DNA of 64,000 nt from Dyella japonica A8 (lineage in GTDB: Bacteria > Pseudomonadota > Gammaproteobacteria > Xanthomonadales > Rhodanobacteraceae). Both the position numbers and the translations under genes were made by a program. The stretch lies in the NCBI RefSeq assembly GCF_000725385.1, contig NZ_CP008884.1, forward strand, positions 3,100,001 through 3,164,000, read 5' to 3'. Each line of letters opens with the position of its first letter. The stretch's first letter is position 1. The notes beneath the pieces are model-generated. The model was given only the letters and a program-made list of their open reading frames with translations, was not told where the DNA came from and did no database searches. Below, one piece after another: positions 1-9,338 of this stretch.

Positions 1-176
1 GGTAATAGGGCACAGCTGAGGGCAGGCGCGCCCTTGGGCGATCATCTGGTCGCTGATCACCTTGGCGGGCTGCTTGGGCAGCACAATCAGTCGGTGGCAC
101 CTGGATCAGGCACTCAAATGAGTCCTATGGGCGGCCTTTGCGGCTACAAGGTGGATTTAGGGCCTCCCTGGGCGCA

Positions 177-626
177 TCAACTACTGTCAGTTCCATCAAT
201 GAACTTGGCGAGCAATCGCTGGAGCTCGGCGAACTCGGTCTTACTGAAATGCCGAAGCCGACGATTCAGCACCTGCGGTGCGATTCCCGAGGCCTCTTCG
301 GCCAATGCATGACCGGCCCTGGTCAGCCCTAAATGGATAACTCGACGGTCTTGATCACTCCGGCGACGTGTCAGCCAACCCTGCAATTCAAGCTTGTCGA
401 GCATGCGCGTCATCAGGCCAGTATCGATGGCTAGCAGCCTAGATAGCTCGAGAGGGGTCTGTGCCAGACCACGAGCTACTGAAAGAATCACGCCCATCTG
501 TTGACTGGTGATGCCAAGATCTTTCAGGGCTGAATCCAGGTCGGCCGCTACAAGGTTGCGGGATTTGGAAAGCATGAAGCCAATGCTCTGCGTGACGGTG
601 AAGTTCTTCTTGTTGTAGTGCTCCAT
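177..626 (-). CDS. MarR-family transcriptional regulator
   Basis: A 149-residue winged-helix protein. The middle part carries the MarR DNA-binding core: LGITSQQMGVILSV, then TPLELSRLLAIDTGLMTRML as recognition region and the wing LTRRRSDQDRRVIHLGLT. The ATG at 626 is chosen because GAGG lies about 8 bases upstream; a GTG three codons earlier is possible. It lies 48 bases downstream of a DHA2 efflux gene on the same strand, so the two probably form an operon in which the regulator represses its own pump. Two long palindromes upstream of the pump gene are likely operators. The inducing ligand cannot be told from sequence; phenolic or lipophilic drugs are usual for the family. Confidence 0.9.
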   Translation of the reverse strand: MEHYNKKNFTVTQSIGFMLSKSRNLVAADLDSALKDLGITSQQMGVILSVARGLAQTPLELSRLLAIDTGLMTRMLDKLELQGWLTRRRSDQDRRVIHLGLTRAGHALAEEASGIAPQVLNRRLRHFSKTEFAELQRLLAKFIDGTDSS

Positions 627-674
627 GGCACGCACCTCGCTGTTTGAAACCTAACTGCCCGTAACTGTCGCCGT

Positions 675-2234
675 CTAATGTCCGGCTGCCGCAGCGCCGG
701 CTCCCGCGCCCTTGCCGGGCTTGGTTACCCAGATCAAAGGAATGATGGCGATAAACGTCACCGCAGACAGCCAAAAGATGTCGTTGAGGCCGAGCATGGC
801 GGCTTGTGCCGTCAGCTTGGTTTCGAAGAATGCCACAGCCCGGTCCGCGCTAACATGGAGCGATCGCTCCAGTGATGTGATCGAGTCGAGGAACACGGGG
901 TTATATGGAGTCGCCTGCTCCATCAAACGGGCGTGGTGCATGATCGTGCGATTGCTCCAGCCCGTGCTGAGCAGGGACGTTCCTACGGCACCCGCAAACA
1001 CGCGAACGAAATTCGACAGGCCCGCGGCCGCAGGTATTTTCTCTGGCGATAGACCGGAAAGAATGATGGCCGTCAAGGGCACAAAGAACAGGGCCGTGGG
1101 GATTCCTTGCAGCAGGGTAGGTACTACTAGGGTGTGAGCATCGACGCCCGTGGTGTAGTTCGACCGCATAAGGAACACCAGGGCAAAGCCGATGAAGGCC
1201 AGCGTGGCAAGGACCCTAGGGTCGGACTTCGGCATGATCCTGCCCATGATCGGCGCCAACACGACAGCGAAGATACCCAAGGGGGCGGTAACCAAGCCGG
1301 CATCCACCGATCGATATCCGAGGAATTCCTGCATCCATTGTGGCAACAGCACCAGGTTGGCGAAGAAGATCCCATAGGCGACCGAGATGGCGACTGTGCC
1401 GCCAAGGAAATTTCTTCCCGCAAAGAGTCGAAGGTCAACGATAGGCCTTTGTTCGGTCAGTTCCCAGATGAGGAAGAATACGAAGGCTACCGCAGCGAAA
1501 ACCGCCAGAAGGCAGATCACCGGTGAGTTGAACCAGTCGAGATCCTTACCCTTGTCGAGCAGGATCTGTAGAGCGGCCACCCAGGCAATCAACGACAGCA
1601 GGCCTACTTTGTCTATGGGCAACCTATGCGTTGCTGTTTCCCGGTCGCGATAAAGGAACCAGACAACGGCTGCCGCGAACAGGCCCACCGGCACGTTGAT
1701 ATAGAAAATCCAGGACCAGCTATAGCTGTCCGTGATCCATCCGCCCAGTGCTGGACCTGCGATGGGGCCGACAGTCGCTGTCATCGCCCACAAAGACAGA
1801 GCGCTAGAGCTCTTTTCCTTTGGGAACGTGGTGAGTAGCAGAGCCTGTGACAACGGCACTAGTGGGCCTGCGGCAGCGCCCTGCAGAACACGGGCGCCGA
1901 GCAGTATGGGCAGGGTTGGAGACAGGCCACACAGCCAGGAGGAGAGCACGAACAGCAGGATCGCCCCTGTGAACAGCCTCACCTGGCCAATGCGCTGAGT
2001 AAGCCAGCCCGTGAGTGGAATGGAAATAGCGTTGGCAGCAGCGAACAGTGTAATGACCCAGGTACCTTCGTCCACGGATACGCCAAGGTTTCCAGAAATG
2101 GTCGGTACGGCGACGTTGGCAATGGAGGAGTCCAGGACGTTCATAAAGGTGGCGAGCGCCACCGCAATGGCACCGAGCGCAAACCGCGCTCCAGTCAGTG
2201 GTGCGGGGACGGAAGGGGGCAACTGCGTGGTCAT
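675..2234 (-). CDS. DHA2-family multidrug efflux MFS transporter (EmrB-like)
   Basis: A 519-residue inner-membrane protein with about 14 hydrophobic segments, the usual DHA2/EmrB size. The first helix contains the family signature MNVLDSSIANVAVPTISG, followed by GWLTQRIGQVRLF and the antiporter stretch GPALGGWI. It should export hydrophobic drugs by proton antiport. An ATG at 2276 would sit inside a 32-base palindrome that looks like an operator, so the ATG at 2234 is preferred, although its ribosome binding site is weak. No HlyD or outer-membrane partner is adjacent, unlike the second DHA2 pump at 33.8 kb. The MarR gene follows directly. Confidence 0.9.
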   Translation of the reverse strand: MTTQLPPSVPAPLTGARFALGAIAVALATFMNVLDSSIANVAVPTISGNLGVSVDEGTWVITLFAAANAISIPLTGWLTQRIGQVRLFTGAILLFVLSSWLCGLSPTLPILLGARVLQGAAAGPLVPLSQALLLTTFPKEKSSSALSLWAMTATVGPIAGPALGGWITDSYSWSWIFYINVPVGLFAAAVVWFLYRDRETATHRLPIDKVGLLSLIAWVAALQILLDKGKDLDWFNSPVICLLAVFAAVAFVFFLIWELTEQRPIVDLRLFAGRNFLGGTVAISVAYGIFFANLVLLPQWMQEFLGYRSVDAGLVTAPLGIFAVVLAPIMGRIMPKSDPRVLATLAFIGFALVFLMRSNYTTGVDAHTLVVPTLLQGIPTALFFVPLTAIILSGLSPEKIPAAAGLSNFVRVFAGAVGTSLLSTGWSNRTIMHHARLMEQATPYNPVFLDSITSLERSLHVSADRAVAFFETKLTAQAAMLGLNDIFWLSAVTFIAIIPLIWVTKPGKGAGAGAAAAGH

Positions 2235-2270
2235 GGTGGGATCCGGCGAGGTACCTGTGGATGCACTCCC

Positions 2271-2302
2271 GACCATTTATTTGACTAGTCAGATAAATGG
2301 TC
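2271..2302. promoter_or_regulatory. Palindromic operator 1 (putative MarR box)
   Basis: A 32-base palindrome with perfect 10-base arms, GACCATTTAT and ATAAATGGTC, around an inner TGACTAGTCA that is itself palindromic. Only one base pair is mismatched overall. It lies just upstream of the efflux gene. The inner TGACT..TCAGATA is shared with the second palindrome at 2379. Confidence 0.65.
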
Positions 2303-2378
2303 GGAAAGAAGGCGAGACCACTCTTCACGAACGCCTGGAGTTCATGCGTTTGCGATCAGGGCGCCATCTCGCCTATCG

Positions 2379-2422
2379 ATGGTGTTGAATATATCTGACT
2401 TATCAGATATATTCAACACCAT
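2379..2422. promoter_or_regulatory. Palindromic operator 2 (putative MarR box)
   Basis: A perfect inverted repeat with 20-base arms around the spacer CTTA. The core reads ATATCTGA-CTTA-TCAGATAT and the outer parts are GGTGTTGAAT and ATTCAACACC. Its TGACTTATCAGATA core resembles operator 1, so the same regulator probably binds both. It has no T-run, which argues against a terminator. Confidence 0.6.
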
Positions 2423-2763
2423 GACCGCATGAGTCGCAGGGGTGGTGGCTGGTGACATACTGCGCTGCCGCCGATCCCGCACGGGGCGCTTCCTAGAGAG
2501 CTGTTCGCGACGCGCAATCAGCTATTCAAGGGCGTGGGTAAAACCCAGCTACCGATGCCTCGGGCATGGCCATGATGATGCCCGCAATACAGGCGCCGCA
2601 GATCATGGCGGCCACGCAAGGGCTGGAGGACGAACGCACCTTTCGCTCCGCCGAAGAGGTCGCTGTTGATTTCATACAGCGCCCCGTCGCGAACTCCTGG
2701 AGAGCATCATGACGTGATCGGACATGATGAGCCTGCAGACTTCGCGTCACTTGTGGCTCGCGC
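2423..2763. other. Intergenic, no gene recognised
   Basis: Short open frames occur but none has a ribosome binding site or a recognisable product. It may be decayed sequence belonging to the transposase remnant that follows. Confidence 0.4.
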
Positions 2764-2985
2764 GTGAATCCGCATCAGCGCATTCCGGCCATTGGTGCGT
2801 ATCACCACGTACTGGTTCAATGGAGCGTGGTGTACGACTTGCTGATCGTACTGATGAATCGTCAGGCTGTTGACGCGATCGAGGACGTCATTCGGCAGCC
2901 GGGCATTGAGGTCGAACAGCTGTCCGTCGACACCTATGGGTTCACCGATGTTGAGATGGGTATGCGGCGGCTACGTCGTCATCTT
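2764..2985 (+). pseudogene. Tn3-family transposase remnant
   Basis: The translated stretch contains HHVLVQWSVVYDLLIVLMNR, then QAVDAIEDVI and LSVDTYGFTDVEMGM. This matches the pattern of Tn3-family TnpA proteins around the catalytic DTHG(Y/F)TD motif, in which a histidine is expected where this copy has tyrosine. Similarity ends soon after, and the frame runs on into unrelated sequence. Tn3 transposases have about 950-1000 residues, so only a small internal piece is left. Remnant boundaries are approximate. No terminal inverted repeats were recognised. Confidence 0.55.
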
Positions 2986-3022
2986 CATGAACATGATGAA
3001 TATCGGGTGCCGGGCTTGGGAG

Positions 3023-3307
3023 TCAATACGAATCGTTGCCGGCGCCAGTCATGAGATCCCACACACGGTCCACGTCGCCCTCAGCCAGCACCTCGTATGC
3101 GGACTTTCCTTCCAGACGGCGCTGCCGAAGACACATCCAGCTTGCAGCTCTTTCTCGGGTCCCGAGCGCCTGCATGACCATGTTTGCAAGCGTGTTTGCC
3201 TCATTTTCAAGCAAATCGAAGGCCTCCATTCGTGCTTTATCTCGTAGTGATTCCACCGCCGCAAGGCTGGCCACAGTCTCATCAAAAATGCCCATTCGAG
3301 CGCGCAT
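3023..3307 (-). CDS. MbcA/ParS/Xre antitoxin-like (DUF2384-like) protein
   Basis: A small protein of 94 residues. The ATG at 3307 is preceded by GGAGG at good spacing, which decides against longer frames. The C-terminal half, with SWMCLRQRRLEGKSAYEVLA followed by VDRVWDLM, fits the toxin-binding domain of MbcA/ParS/Xre antitoxins: a conserved W, then L-G-x-(S/T)-x-x-x-(L/V)L, then a V-x-x-(L/M) helix and a terminal glycine. There is no N-terminal helix-turn-helix. No RES or other toxin gene is next to it; the neighbour downstream is the bd oxidase operon on the same strand but upstream of it in transcription. It may be an orphan antitoxin or a protein with another role. Confidence 0.6.
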   Translation of the reverse strand: MRARMGIFDETVASLAAVESLRDKARMEAFDLLENEANTLANMVMQALGTRERAASWMCLRQRRLEGKSAYEVLAEGDVDRVWDLMTGAGNDSY

Positions 3308-3433
3308 TACAACCTCCAATCTCTCTCGTTGCCAGGGCCAATAGATGACCTTTGAAGTTGGCGATCCTTTAGCCCGCGTTTGGGCGGTTCCTATTCCTAA
3401 TAGCACGGAGTCACTTTGCCTGCTTTCTCACCT

Positions 3434-3547
3434 CTAGCTGGGCACAAGCAATCGAACTGCCATAGCAATCATCGTGACCGCAATAACCCCGCCCGAGTAC
3501 AAAGCGAAGAACCAAAACCATGTTTTGTCCTTCCGTGGCACGGTCAT
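3434..3547 (-). CDS. DUF2474 family small membrane protein of the bd oxidase operon
   Basis: A 37-residue protein. Its ATG shares one base with the cydB stop (TGATG), so it is translationally coupled. It starts MTVPRKDKTWFWFFALYSGG and continues as a single transmembrane helix ending in RLLVPS. The basic KxKxWFWF start followed by one helix is the DUF2474 pattern. Genes of this family usually follow cyanide-insensitive cioAB operons, as CydX follows cydAB in E. coli. A role as a third subunit that stabilises the haem-bearing complex is inferred from this analogy. Confidence 0.85.
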   Translation of the reverse strand: MTVPRKDKTWFWFFALYSGGVIAVTMIAMAVRLLVPS

Positions 3548-4554
3548 CAGTGGTAACCAGGGTCGTTAGCCCGTACCTTGCCGCGGAATATCCAGTACGA
3601 CGCAGCCGTGTATACCAAGATGATGGGCACGACAATCGCCGCTCCAACAAGGGTGAATGCCTGGCTCGAATAGGGTGCCGATGCCGCCCACAGATCCAGC
3701 GAGGGAGGGAGAATGTTTGGGAAGATGCTGATCAGTAGCCCCGAATAGCCAAGAGACATAATGCCCAGGGCCAGGAGGAAGGGGTGACGGTCGTGTTGAC
3801 GTCTTACTGAGACTTGGATGCCGATCACGCAGGCAACCACGAGCAACGGTACGGGGAGGAAGTAAAAAAGATTGGGCAGCGTGAGCCATCGGCGGGCGAT
3901 GGTTGGTTGGCCAAGCACCGTCCACACGCTTACAGCCACGATAAAGACAAACAGAAGCCACGTTAATGGCTTCATGGCGACATACATACGCCGTTGTAGC
4001 TCACCCTCCGTCTTCATGATGAGCCACCCGCACGCGAGCGTGGCGTAGGTGACCCAAAGACCTAAGCCCACCAGCAGACCAAAGGGCGAGAGCCAGTCGA
4101 ACGGCCCGCCTGCATACTGGCGCCCAACGACAGGAATTCCTTGGAGCACTGTGCCCAGGATGAGGCCCTGACAGAAGATGGCGGTGGCCGAGCCGATCAT
4201 GAATGCCAGATCCCAAAGGTGTTGCGAACGGCGGGCCTTGGCGCGTATTTCAAATGCCACGCCCCGGAAGATGAGCCCGCATACCATGCCAATGACCGGC
4301 AGGTACGCTGCCGGAAGAAGGACTGAGTACGCGACGGGGAAGGCTGCAAAAAGGCCTGCTCCGCCTAGTACCATCCATGTCTCATTGCCGTCCCATACCG
4401 GGGCAACGGTGTTGAGCATGATTTGCCGCTCGTGCTCCCGATGGAAGAGCGGGAATAGCAGCCCAATGCCAAGATCAAATCCATCCAGAACAACATACAG
4501 AAACACGCCAAAAGCGATGATGGCACCCCATACAAGTGCGATGTCAAAGGTCAT
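3547..4554 (-). CDS. cydB: Cytochrome bd-type quinol oxidase subunit II (CioB/CydB)
   Basis: A 335-residue integral membrane protein with about eight or nine hydrophobic helices. It opens with FDIALVWGAIIAFGVFLYVV and contains the subunit II signature LDGFDLGIGLLFP and WDGNETWMVLGGAGLFAAFP. It pairs with subunit I to make the quinol-oxidising terminal oxidase that reduces oxygen to water without pumping protons. Its start lies five bases after the stop of subunit I, and its stop overlaps the start of the DUF2474 gene, so the three form one operon. Confidence 0.95.
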   Translation of the reverse strand: MTFDIALVWGAIIAFGVFLYVVLDGFDLGIGLLFPLFHREHERQIMLNTVAPVWDGNETWMVLGGAGLFAAFPVAYSVLLPAAYLPVIGMVCGLIFRGVAFEIRAKARRSQHLWDLAFMIGSATAIFCQGLILGTVLQGIPVVGRQYAGGPFDWLSPFGLLVGLGLWVTYATLACGWLIMKTEGELQRRMYVAMKPLTWLLFVFIVAVSVWTVLGQPTIARRWLTLPNLFYFLPVPLLVVACVIGIQVSVRRQHDRHPFLLALGIMSLGYSGLLISIFPNILPPSLDLWAASAPYSSQAFTLVGAAIVVPIILVYTAASYWIFRGKVRANDPGYH

Positions 4555-4559
4555 AGAAG

Positions 4560-5978
4560 CTACTCGTCAATGAATTCAGTCGGACGCGACAATGGACGAT
4601 GGTCAAACCGCTGGTTGCCCTTGCCGGTGTCGGTGCCCACCTCGTCCATTTCGTCATTAAAGGGGGCCGGGCCTTTCACCATCAGCTTGAGCATGTAGTA
4701 GATGCCTGTACCAAATACCGCGAAGTACACGACCACTAGCACCATCAGAGAGGTGCCAACCTGTTGCGCTGATACCGCCGACACCGCGTCGCGCGTGCGC
4801 AACACGCCATAGACAACCCATGGCTGTCGACCGCTTTCAGTGGTGATCCATCCCGCGATGAGAGCGATCAAGCCCGATGGTCCCATCAGCATCGCAAACC
4901 GAAGAAAGAAGCGCGCGTTATAGATCCGGTCACCGCGACGCAATGCCAGGCCGAGAAGAGCCATGGCAAGCAACAGCAAGCCCATGGCCACCATCAATCG
5001 AAAACTCCAGAACACGATGGTCGAATTTGGCCGATCTTCGGGTGGGAAATTCTTGAGACCCTGGATTTCGCCCGTCCATGAGTGCGCGAGGATGACGCTG
5101 CCAAGGTGGGGAACCTTGATCGCGTAGCGGGTTTCCTCTCGGTCCATATCGGGCCACCCCACCAGATTGAGCGAAGTGCCCCCCTTTTCGGTCTCCCATA
5201 AGCCCTCAATAGCCGCGATCTTGGCGGGTTGATACTTGCGGGTATTGAGGCCATGGGCGTCGCCGACACCGATTTGGATTGGCACGATGACCAATAGAAG
5301 CCACAGCCCCATCGAAAAAGCTTTCCGAACGGGGCGGTCCTGTCTTCCCGCCAACATGTGCCAGGCTGAGCAGGCTACGACCAGGCATCCGGCGACGATG
5401 AACGAGGCCAGGGTCATGTGCACCCATCGATAAGGAAATGATGGATTGAAGATAATTTTGATCCAATCGACGGGAACAATACGGCCGTCTTGCCACATGT
5501 AACCTTGCGGCGTGTGCATCCAACTATTGGATGCGAGGATCCAGAAGGTTGAAATCAACGTTCCCGTTGCGACCATGAGCGTTGCAAAAAAGTGAGCGGA
5601 TGGCCTGACCTTGTGCCAGCCGAACAACATGACGCCAAGAAAGCCGGCCTCAAGGAAGAACGCCGTCAACACCTCGTAGGTGAGCAGTGGCCCCGTCACG
5701 CTGCCTGCCGCATTAGAAAATCCAGCCCAGTTTGTGCCGAACTCGTAGCTCATCACGACACCTGAAACTACGCCCATGGAAAAGCCAACGGCGAAGATCT
5801 TTGACCAGAAGAAGAACAGCACTCGATAGACGGGGCGCTTGGTCATTAGCCAGGCGCCCTCTAGAACGACAAGGTAGTTGGCCAAGCCAATGCTTATGGC
5901 CGGAAAGATGATGTGAAAAGAGACAGTGAACGCGAACTGCCATCGCGCCAAAAGAAGCGCATCGCCAGGCATGGCCAT
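4560..5978 (-). CDS. cydA: Cytochrome bd-type quinol oxidase subunit I, cyanide-insensitive type (CioA/CydA)
   Basis: A 472-residue inner-membrane protein carrying the haems and the quinol site. Visible landmarks are FAFTVSFHIIFPAISIG (axial histidine near residue 22), the second histidine in PYRWVHMTLASF, and GWITTESGRQPWVVYG, the conserved region after the Q loop. The protein is about 50 residues shorter than E. coli CydA, as expected for the short-Q-loop CIO type, which resists cyanide. The DUF2474 gene downstream supports this. The ATG at 5978 has GGAAGGGG five bases upstream. Such oxidases serve under low oxygen, cyanide or oxidative stress. Confidence 0.95.
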   Translation of the reverse strand: MAMPGDALLLARWQFAFTVSFHIIFPAISIGLANYLVVLEGAWLMTKRPVYRVLFFFWSKIFAVGFSMGVVSGVVMSYEFGTNWAGFSNAAGSVTGPLLTYEVLTAFFLEAGFLGVMLFGWHKVRPSAHFFATLMVATGTLISTFWILASNSWMHTPQGYMWQDGRIVPVDWIKIIFNPSFPYRWVHMTLASFIVAGCLVVACSAWHMLAGRQDRPVRKAFSMGLWLLLVIVPIQIGVGDAHGLNTRKYQPAKIAAIEGLWETEKGGTSLNLVGWPDMDREETRYAIKVPHLGSVILAHSWTGEIQGLKNFPPEDRPNSTIVFWSFRLMVAMGLLLLAMALLGLALRRGDRIYNARFFLRFAMLMGPSGLIALIAGWITTESGRQPWVVYGVLRTRDAVSAVSAQQVGTSLMVLVVVYFAVFGTGIYYMLKLMVKGPAPFNDEMDEVGTDTGKGNQRFDHRPLSRPTEFIDE

Positions 5979-6938
5979 GGCTACCCCTTCCTGCGCTTAT
6001 CAGTCGACTGAAGATAAGTCGCCATTCGAAGCGCGACGCAATTCGTCCAGCGAACACAGGGGCACCTGTTCATCCAGTGCGTAAGCCGATCTTGATGCGG
6101 TTGCTTGCTACTTTCCGCAAGACTGCAAGAACGTATGTTTGTCATCGATTCGGTAGAGTATCGCGGAGAGAGATTTGCATGTCGTGCATGGATTGACGCG
6201 AAGCCATGCGCCACTCATTTTCAATTCGATTGCCAGGAGATCTCAGTGTTCTCATCTGGCGTACTGATGGCCAGCACTCAGGCAATTGAGATCATGCGAT
6301 CTCGCCACGGATGGGTGCGATCTAGATATGGTGATGCCACCAAAGTGAAGCCTTTTGTGCTTCACTGGCATGCTAGGTTTCGGCCAAGCGAACGGCTAGG
6401 TGCTTCAATGGGCGCACAGTGTTGCCGTCCTTGCATCAATCCGGCCGGCACTTTCGCATCTCATCAGTTTTGGTGAGACAGCAAGGCCTACTACTCTATG
6501 CGTGCCGGGTCGTGATCGATGTCTAGCGAGGATTGGTGGCTATTACTCGATACGCATCGTGATGCCGATATAGCGCAACTATCAACATCAAGTGTCGCTT
6601 GACCGTTTTCTGGTCCTTCTGTCCTGATGGCGTAAAGATTCGATCGCCAAGAAGGGCTAAGTGTCTCTGGTGCAAAAAAAGATGCGTTCTTGATGAGCCC
6701 ATTGGATGCATAGGTGCTGTCCGCCACTCGGCTCTCCCAAAGTCATTGTTGTCGGGAGTGCAACGCAGTTATCCACTGACTATCGCTACTGTGACGTACG
6801 GATAGCGGCTAGCATCACTCCCGACTCATCGTTCCTGTCCATCGCATCTAGCCATGGATCGTCTCACATCTCAGCGAAGCCGGCACAAGAATCATGAATA
6901 GCGAACTATCGTGCGCAAGAGTCGATGAGAGGAATTCC
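5979..6938. other. Long intergenic region upstream of cydA
   Basis: About 960 bases without a supported gene. A 123-codon open frame at 6105-6476 on the plus strand has no clear ribosome binding site or recognised domain. The region should hold the divergent promoters for the oxidase operon and the sensor kinase, but I cannot place them. Confidence 0.5.
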
Positions 6939-8069
6939 ATGAATTCTTGGGGCGCCGTTGCTCTGTCGACGCGAGTCATTGCAATCATAATTACGGATCG
7001 CAACGGCCAGATCTCCGGATGGAACGAAGGCGCCAAGAGCACGTTTGGATATCGCGAGAACGAGGTGCTTGGGCAGCCATTTGACTCGCTAATTGAACAT
7101 GCCGCGACGGGCGACATAGCTAGCGAAACGATTGGACATTTCGGTCAGTTCCGGTGGTACCGCCATAAAAGCGGGCGGCGCTTGTTATGTACAGAAAAGA
7201 TGACTATCCATGACATGTGCGCTGACGGCCTTGGCGGTTACGTTTGGTGCATCTGTGATACCACGCCTCTGCGAGAACGATTCCTTCAATTGCAGAAGGA
7301 GCTGGTCGAGCGTGATCGACGCGAGAAGGCGGTTCTCGCCGATGAATCAAAGGACCGGTGCATGGCCCTGATATCGCACGAGCTCAAGCAACCATTGGCC
7401 ATGATGATGATAAGCATCGAAAGGATGCTCGATGCCACGTCCGACATTCGAGATTCGCGGCTGGTGGGCGAACTTCAGGCCTTGAGCGGTGCGGTTCGTC
7501 GCCAGGCTCGGATCGTCGACGATCTTCTCGAGCTGTCGCGGGCGCGGAACGGGAAGCTTCGCCTGGATGCGATGCTCGTCGACATGCGAGAGGTGGTTGG
7601 GTACTTGGTTTCTACTGCCGCCGCCAGTACGCCGGACCGGCATATCAGTTTGAGCTTAGATGCATCAGCGAACATGCATTGCTGGGCTGATCCGGTCAGG
7701 CTCGAACAAATCTTTTCCAATCTTCTTGACAACGCGATCAAGTTTGGTAAATCCGGCGGACGCATCGACGTACATGTGGAATCATCAGACGGTTTTGCGC
7801 GTGTTTCGGTCACTGATGACGGTGCGGGCATATCCAGAAGTTTTCTGCACAAAGTGTTCAACATGTTCGGCCAGGAAGATCGTTCCGTTGGGTCGAGAGC
7901 GGATGGGCTCGGCATTGGCCTGGCCTTGGCGCAGGAGCTAGTTAGGATCCATGGAGGTCGAATCACCGCGCGATCGGAAGGCCCTGGCTGTGGTGCGCAG
8001 TTTACCGTCTGGATCCCCCTGGCTGACGAGCTACCGGATGGATCGTGGGTAAGGCCCGCGGCTACATGA
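6939..8069 (+). CDS. PAS-domain sensor histidine kinase
   Basis: A 376-residue soluble kinase. The start at 6939 has GAGAGG six bases upstream; an earlier ATG at 6894 has none. An N-terminal PAS domain (about residues 8-90) reads IIITDRNGQISGWNEGAKS and FGYRENEVLGQPF. The phosphoacceptor domain has the H-box MALISHELKQPLAMM with the histidine near residue 147. The HATPase domain has the N-box IFSNLLDNAIKFGK, the G1 box VTDDGAGIS and the G2 box GLGIGLALAQELV. There is no transmembrane helix, so the signal is cytosolic. No response regulator gene is adjacent. The N-box motif and overall layout resemble hybrid-kinase cores that have lost their receiver. Confidence 0.9.
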   Translation: MNSWGAVALSTRVIAIIITDRNGQISGWNEGAKSTFGYRENEVLGQPFDSLIEHAATGDIASETIGHFGQFRWYRHKSGRRLLCTEKMTIHDMCADGLGGYVWCICDTTPLRERFLQLQKELVERDRREKAVLADESKDRCMALISHELKQPLAMMMISIERMLDATSDIRDSRLVGELQALSGAVRRQARIVDDLLELSRARNGKLRLDAMLVDMREVVGYLVSTAAASTPDRHISLSLDASANMHCWADPVRLEQIFSNLLDNAIKFGKSGGRIDVHVESSDGFARVSVTDDGAGISRSFLHKVFNMFGQEDRSVGSRADGLGIGLALAQELVRIHGGRITARSEGPGCGAQFTVWIPLADELPDGSWVRPAAT

Positions 8070-8339
8070 CATGGCGGGCGGGCGATGGCCATTGGCCTGG
8101 CTAGCGAACTAGACGCCGCCATTTCTTACTCGCGATCACACATGGTCGCTCTCTTTTATGTGGCCTTTGTTGTGGGTAGTTGCATGGCACGGATCCATTT
8201 GTTTTGACGACTCACGCTAGAGCGATGAAATGAAAGTGACGAGACCCTCCAGTGCCGGTGATATGCGGTGTTCACGGTCGAGTTGCCAGGGGCTCTCATA
8301 GAAAAGTCAATTTACGTAATCGCAACTGAAGGAGAGATC

Positions 8340-9338
8340 ATGAACAGAAAAGATCAGGGCACGGCCATTAGTACGTCCCGTCGCAAGGTGGTGCTTGGGG
8401 CCGGTGCTGCAGTTGCAGCAGCAATGACGGTTCCGCTTCTGTCTTCCGAAGAGGCGGCGAATGCCTCCACAACCAATCAACCAACTGGCTCGCTAGCCTC
8501 CTATCGCAGGGCGAGCGGGAAGATCGTGACCAAGGATGGCACTGAGATCTTCTACAAGGATTGGGGGGCGGGCCAACCCATCGTCTTCAGTCATGGCTGG
8601 CCTTTGTCTGCTGATGACTGGGATGCTCAGATGATGTTCTTCCTTGCCAAGGGCTATCGAGTAATCGCTCATGATCGCCGCGGTCACGGTCGATCGACAC
8701 AAACGAATGACGGCAATGATATGGAGCACTATGCGGCAGATCTTGCGGCGCTTACCGAGGCGCTCGATTTGCATAACGCTATTCATATCGGTCACTCGAC
8801 CGGTGGCGGCGAAGTGGTGGCCTACGTCGCACGCCACGGTCTGGCACGAACCGCGAAGATCGTTTTGATCAGTGCGGTTCCGCCAATTATGGTGAAGAAC
8901 GGAGCCAACCCTGATGGCACGCCGATTGAGGTGTTCGACGGCTTCAGGAAGGCACTCCTTGAGAATCGCAGTCAATTTTACCTGGACGTTCCGTCGGGGC
9001 CGTTCTATGGCTTTAACCGGACGGGCGCGAAGGTATCCGAGGGGACCATCCGAAATTGGTGGCGCCAGGGAATGATGGGCGGAGCCAAGGCGCAGTATGA
9101 CTGCATACAAGCGTTCTCGGAGACCGACTTCACCAGTGATCTGAAAAAGATCACCTTGCCCGCATTGGTTCTACATGGCGACGACGACCAGGTCGTTCCA
9201 TACAAGGACTCCGCAGTGCGCTCGGCGAAGTTCCTCCAGAACGCAACCCTGAAAATCTACCCCGGACTACCTCATGGAATGTTGACCACCCATCATGAGG
9301 TCATCAACGAGGACATCCTTAAGTTCATCAAGAGCTGA
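8340..9338 (+). CDS. Tat-exported alpha/beta hydrolase (non-haem haloperoxidase/arylesterase family)
   Basis: A 332-residue enzyme; the ATG at 8340 follows GGAGAG. The N-terminus has a twin-arginine signal, [18 protein letters not shown], ending near a cleavable alanine-rich stretch. The hydrolase domain begins near residue 58 and resembles cofactor-free haloperoxidases: oxyanion region [23 protein letters not shown], nucleophile GHSTGGGE, acid in HGDDDQVVP and base in GLPHGM. Substrates may be esters or lactones; perhydrolysis with peroxide is a known side activity. A close paralogue without the signal peptide lies at 25106-25927, so one copy should act in the periplasm and one in the cytosol. 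Confidence 0.9.
   Translation: MNRKDQGTAISTSRRKVVLGAGAAVAAAMTVPLLSSEEAANASTTNQPTGSLASYRRASGKIVTKDGTEIFYKDWGAGQPIVFSHGWPLSADDWDAQMMFFLAKGYRVIAHDRRGHGRSTQTNDGNDMEHYAADLAALTEALDLHNAIHIGHSTGGGEVVAYVARHGLARTAKIVLISAVPPIMVKNGANPDGTPIEVFDGFRKALLENRSQFYLDVPSGPFYGFNRTGAKVSEGTIRNWWRQGMMGGAKAQYDCIQAFSETDFTSDLKKITLPALVLHGDDDQVVPYKDSAVRSAKFLQNATLKIYPGLPHGMLTTHHEVINEDILKFIKS

Noticed and set aside
6105..6476. 123-codon plus-strand frame upstream of the kinase gene
   Set aside because: Weak start, composition rich in rare residues such as C, M and W, no domain that I can defend.
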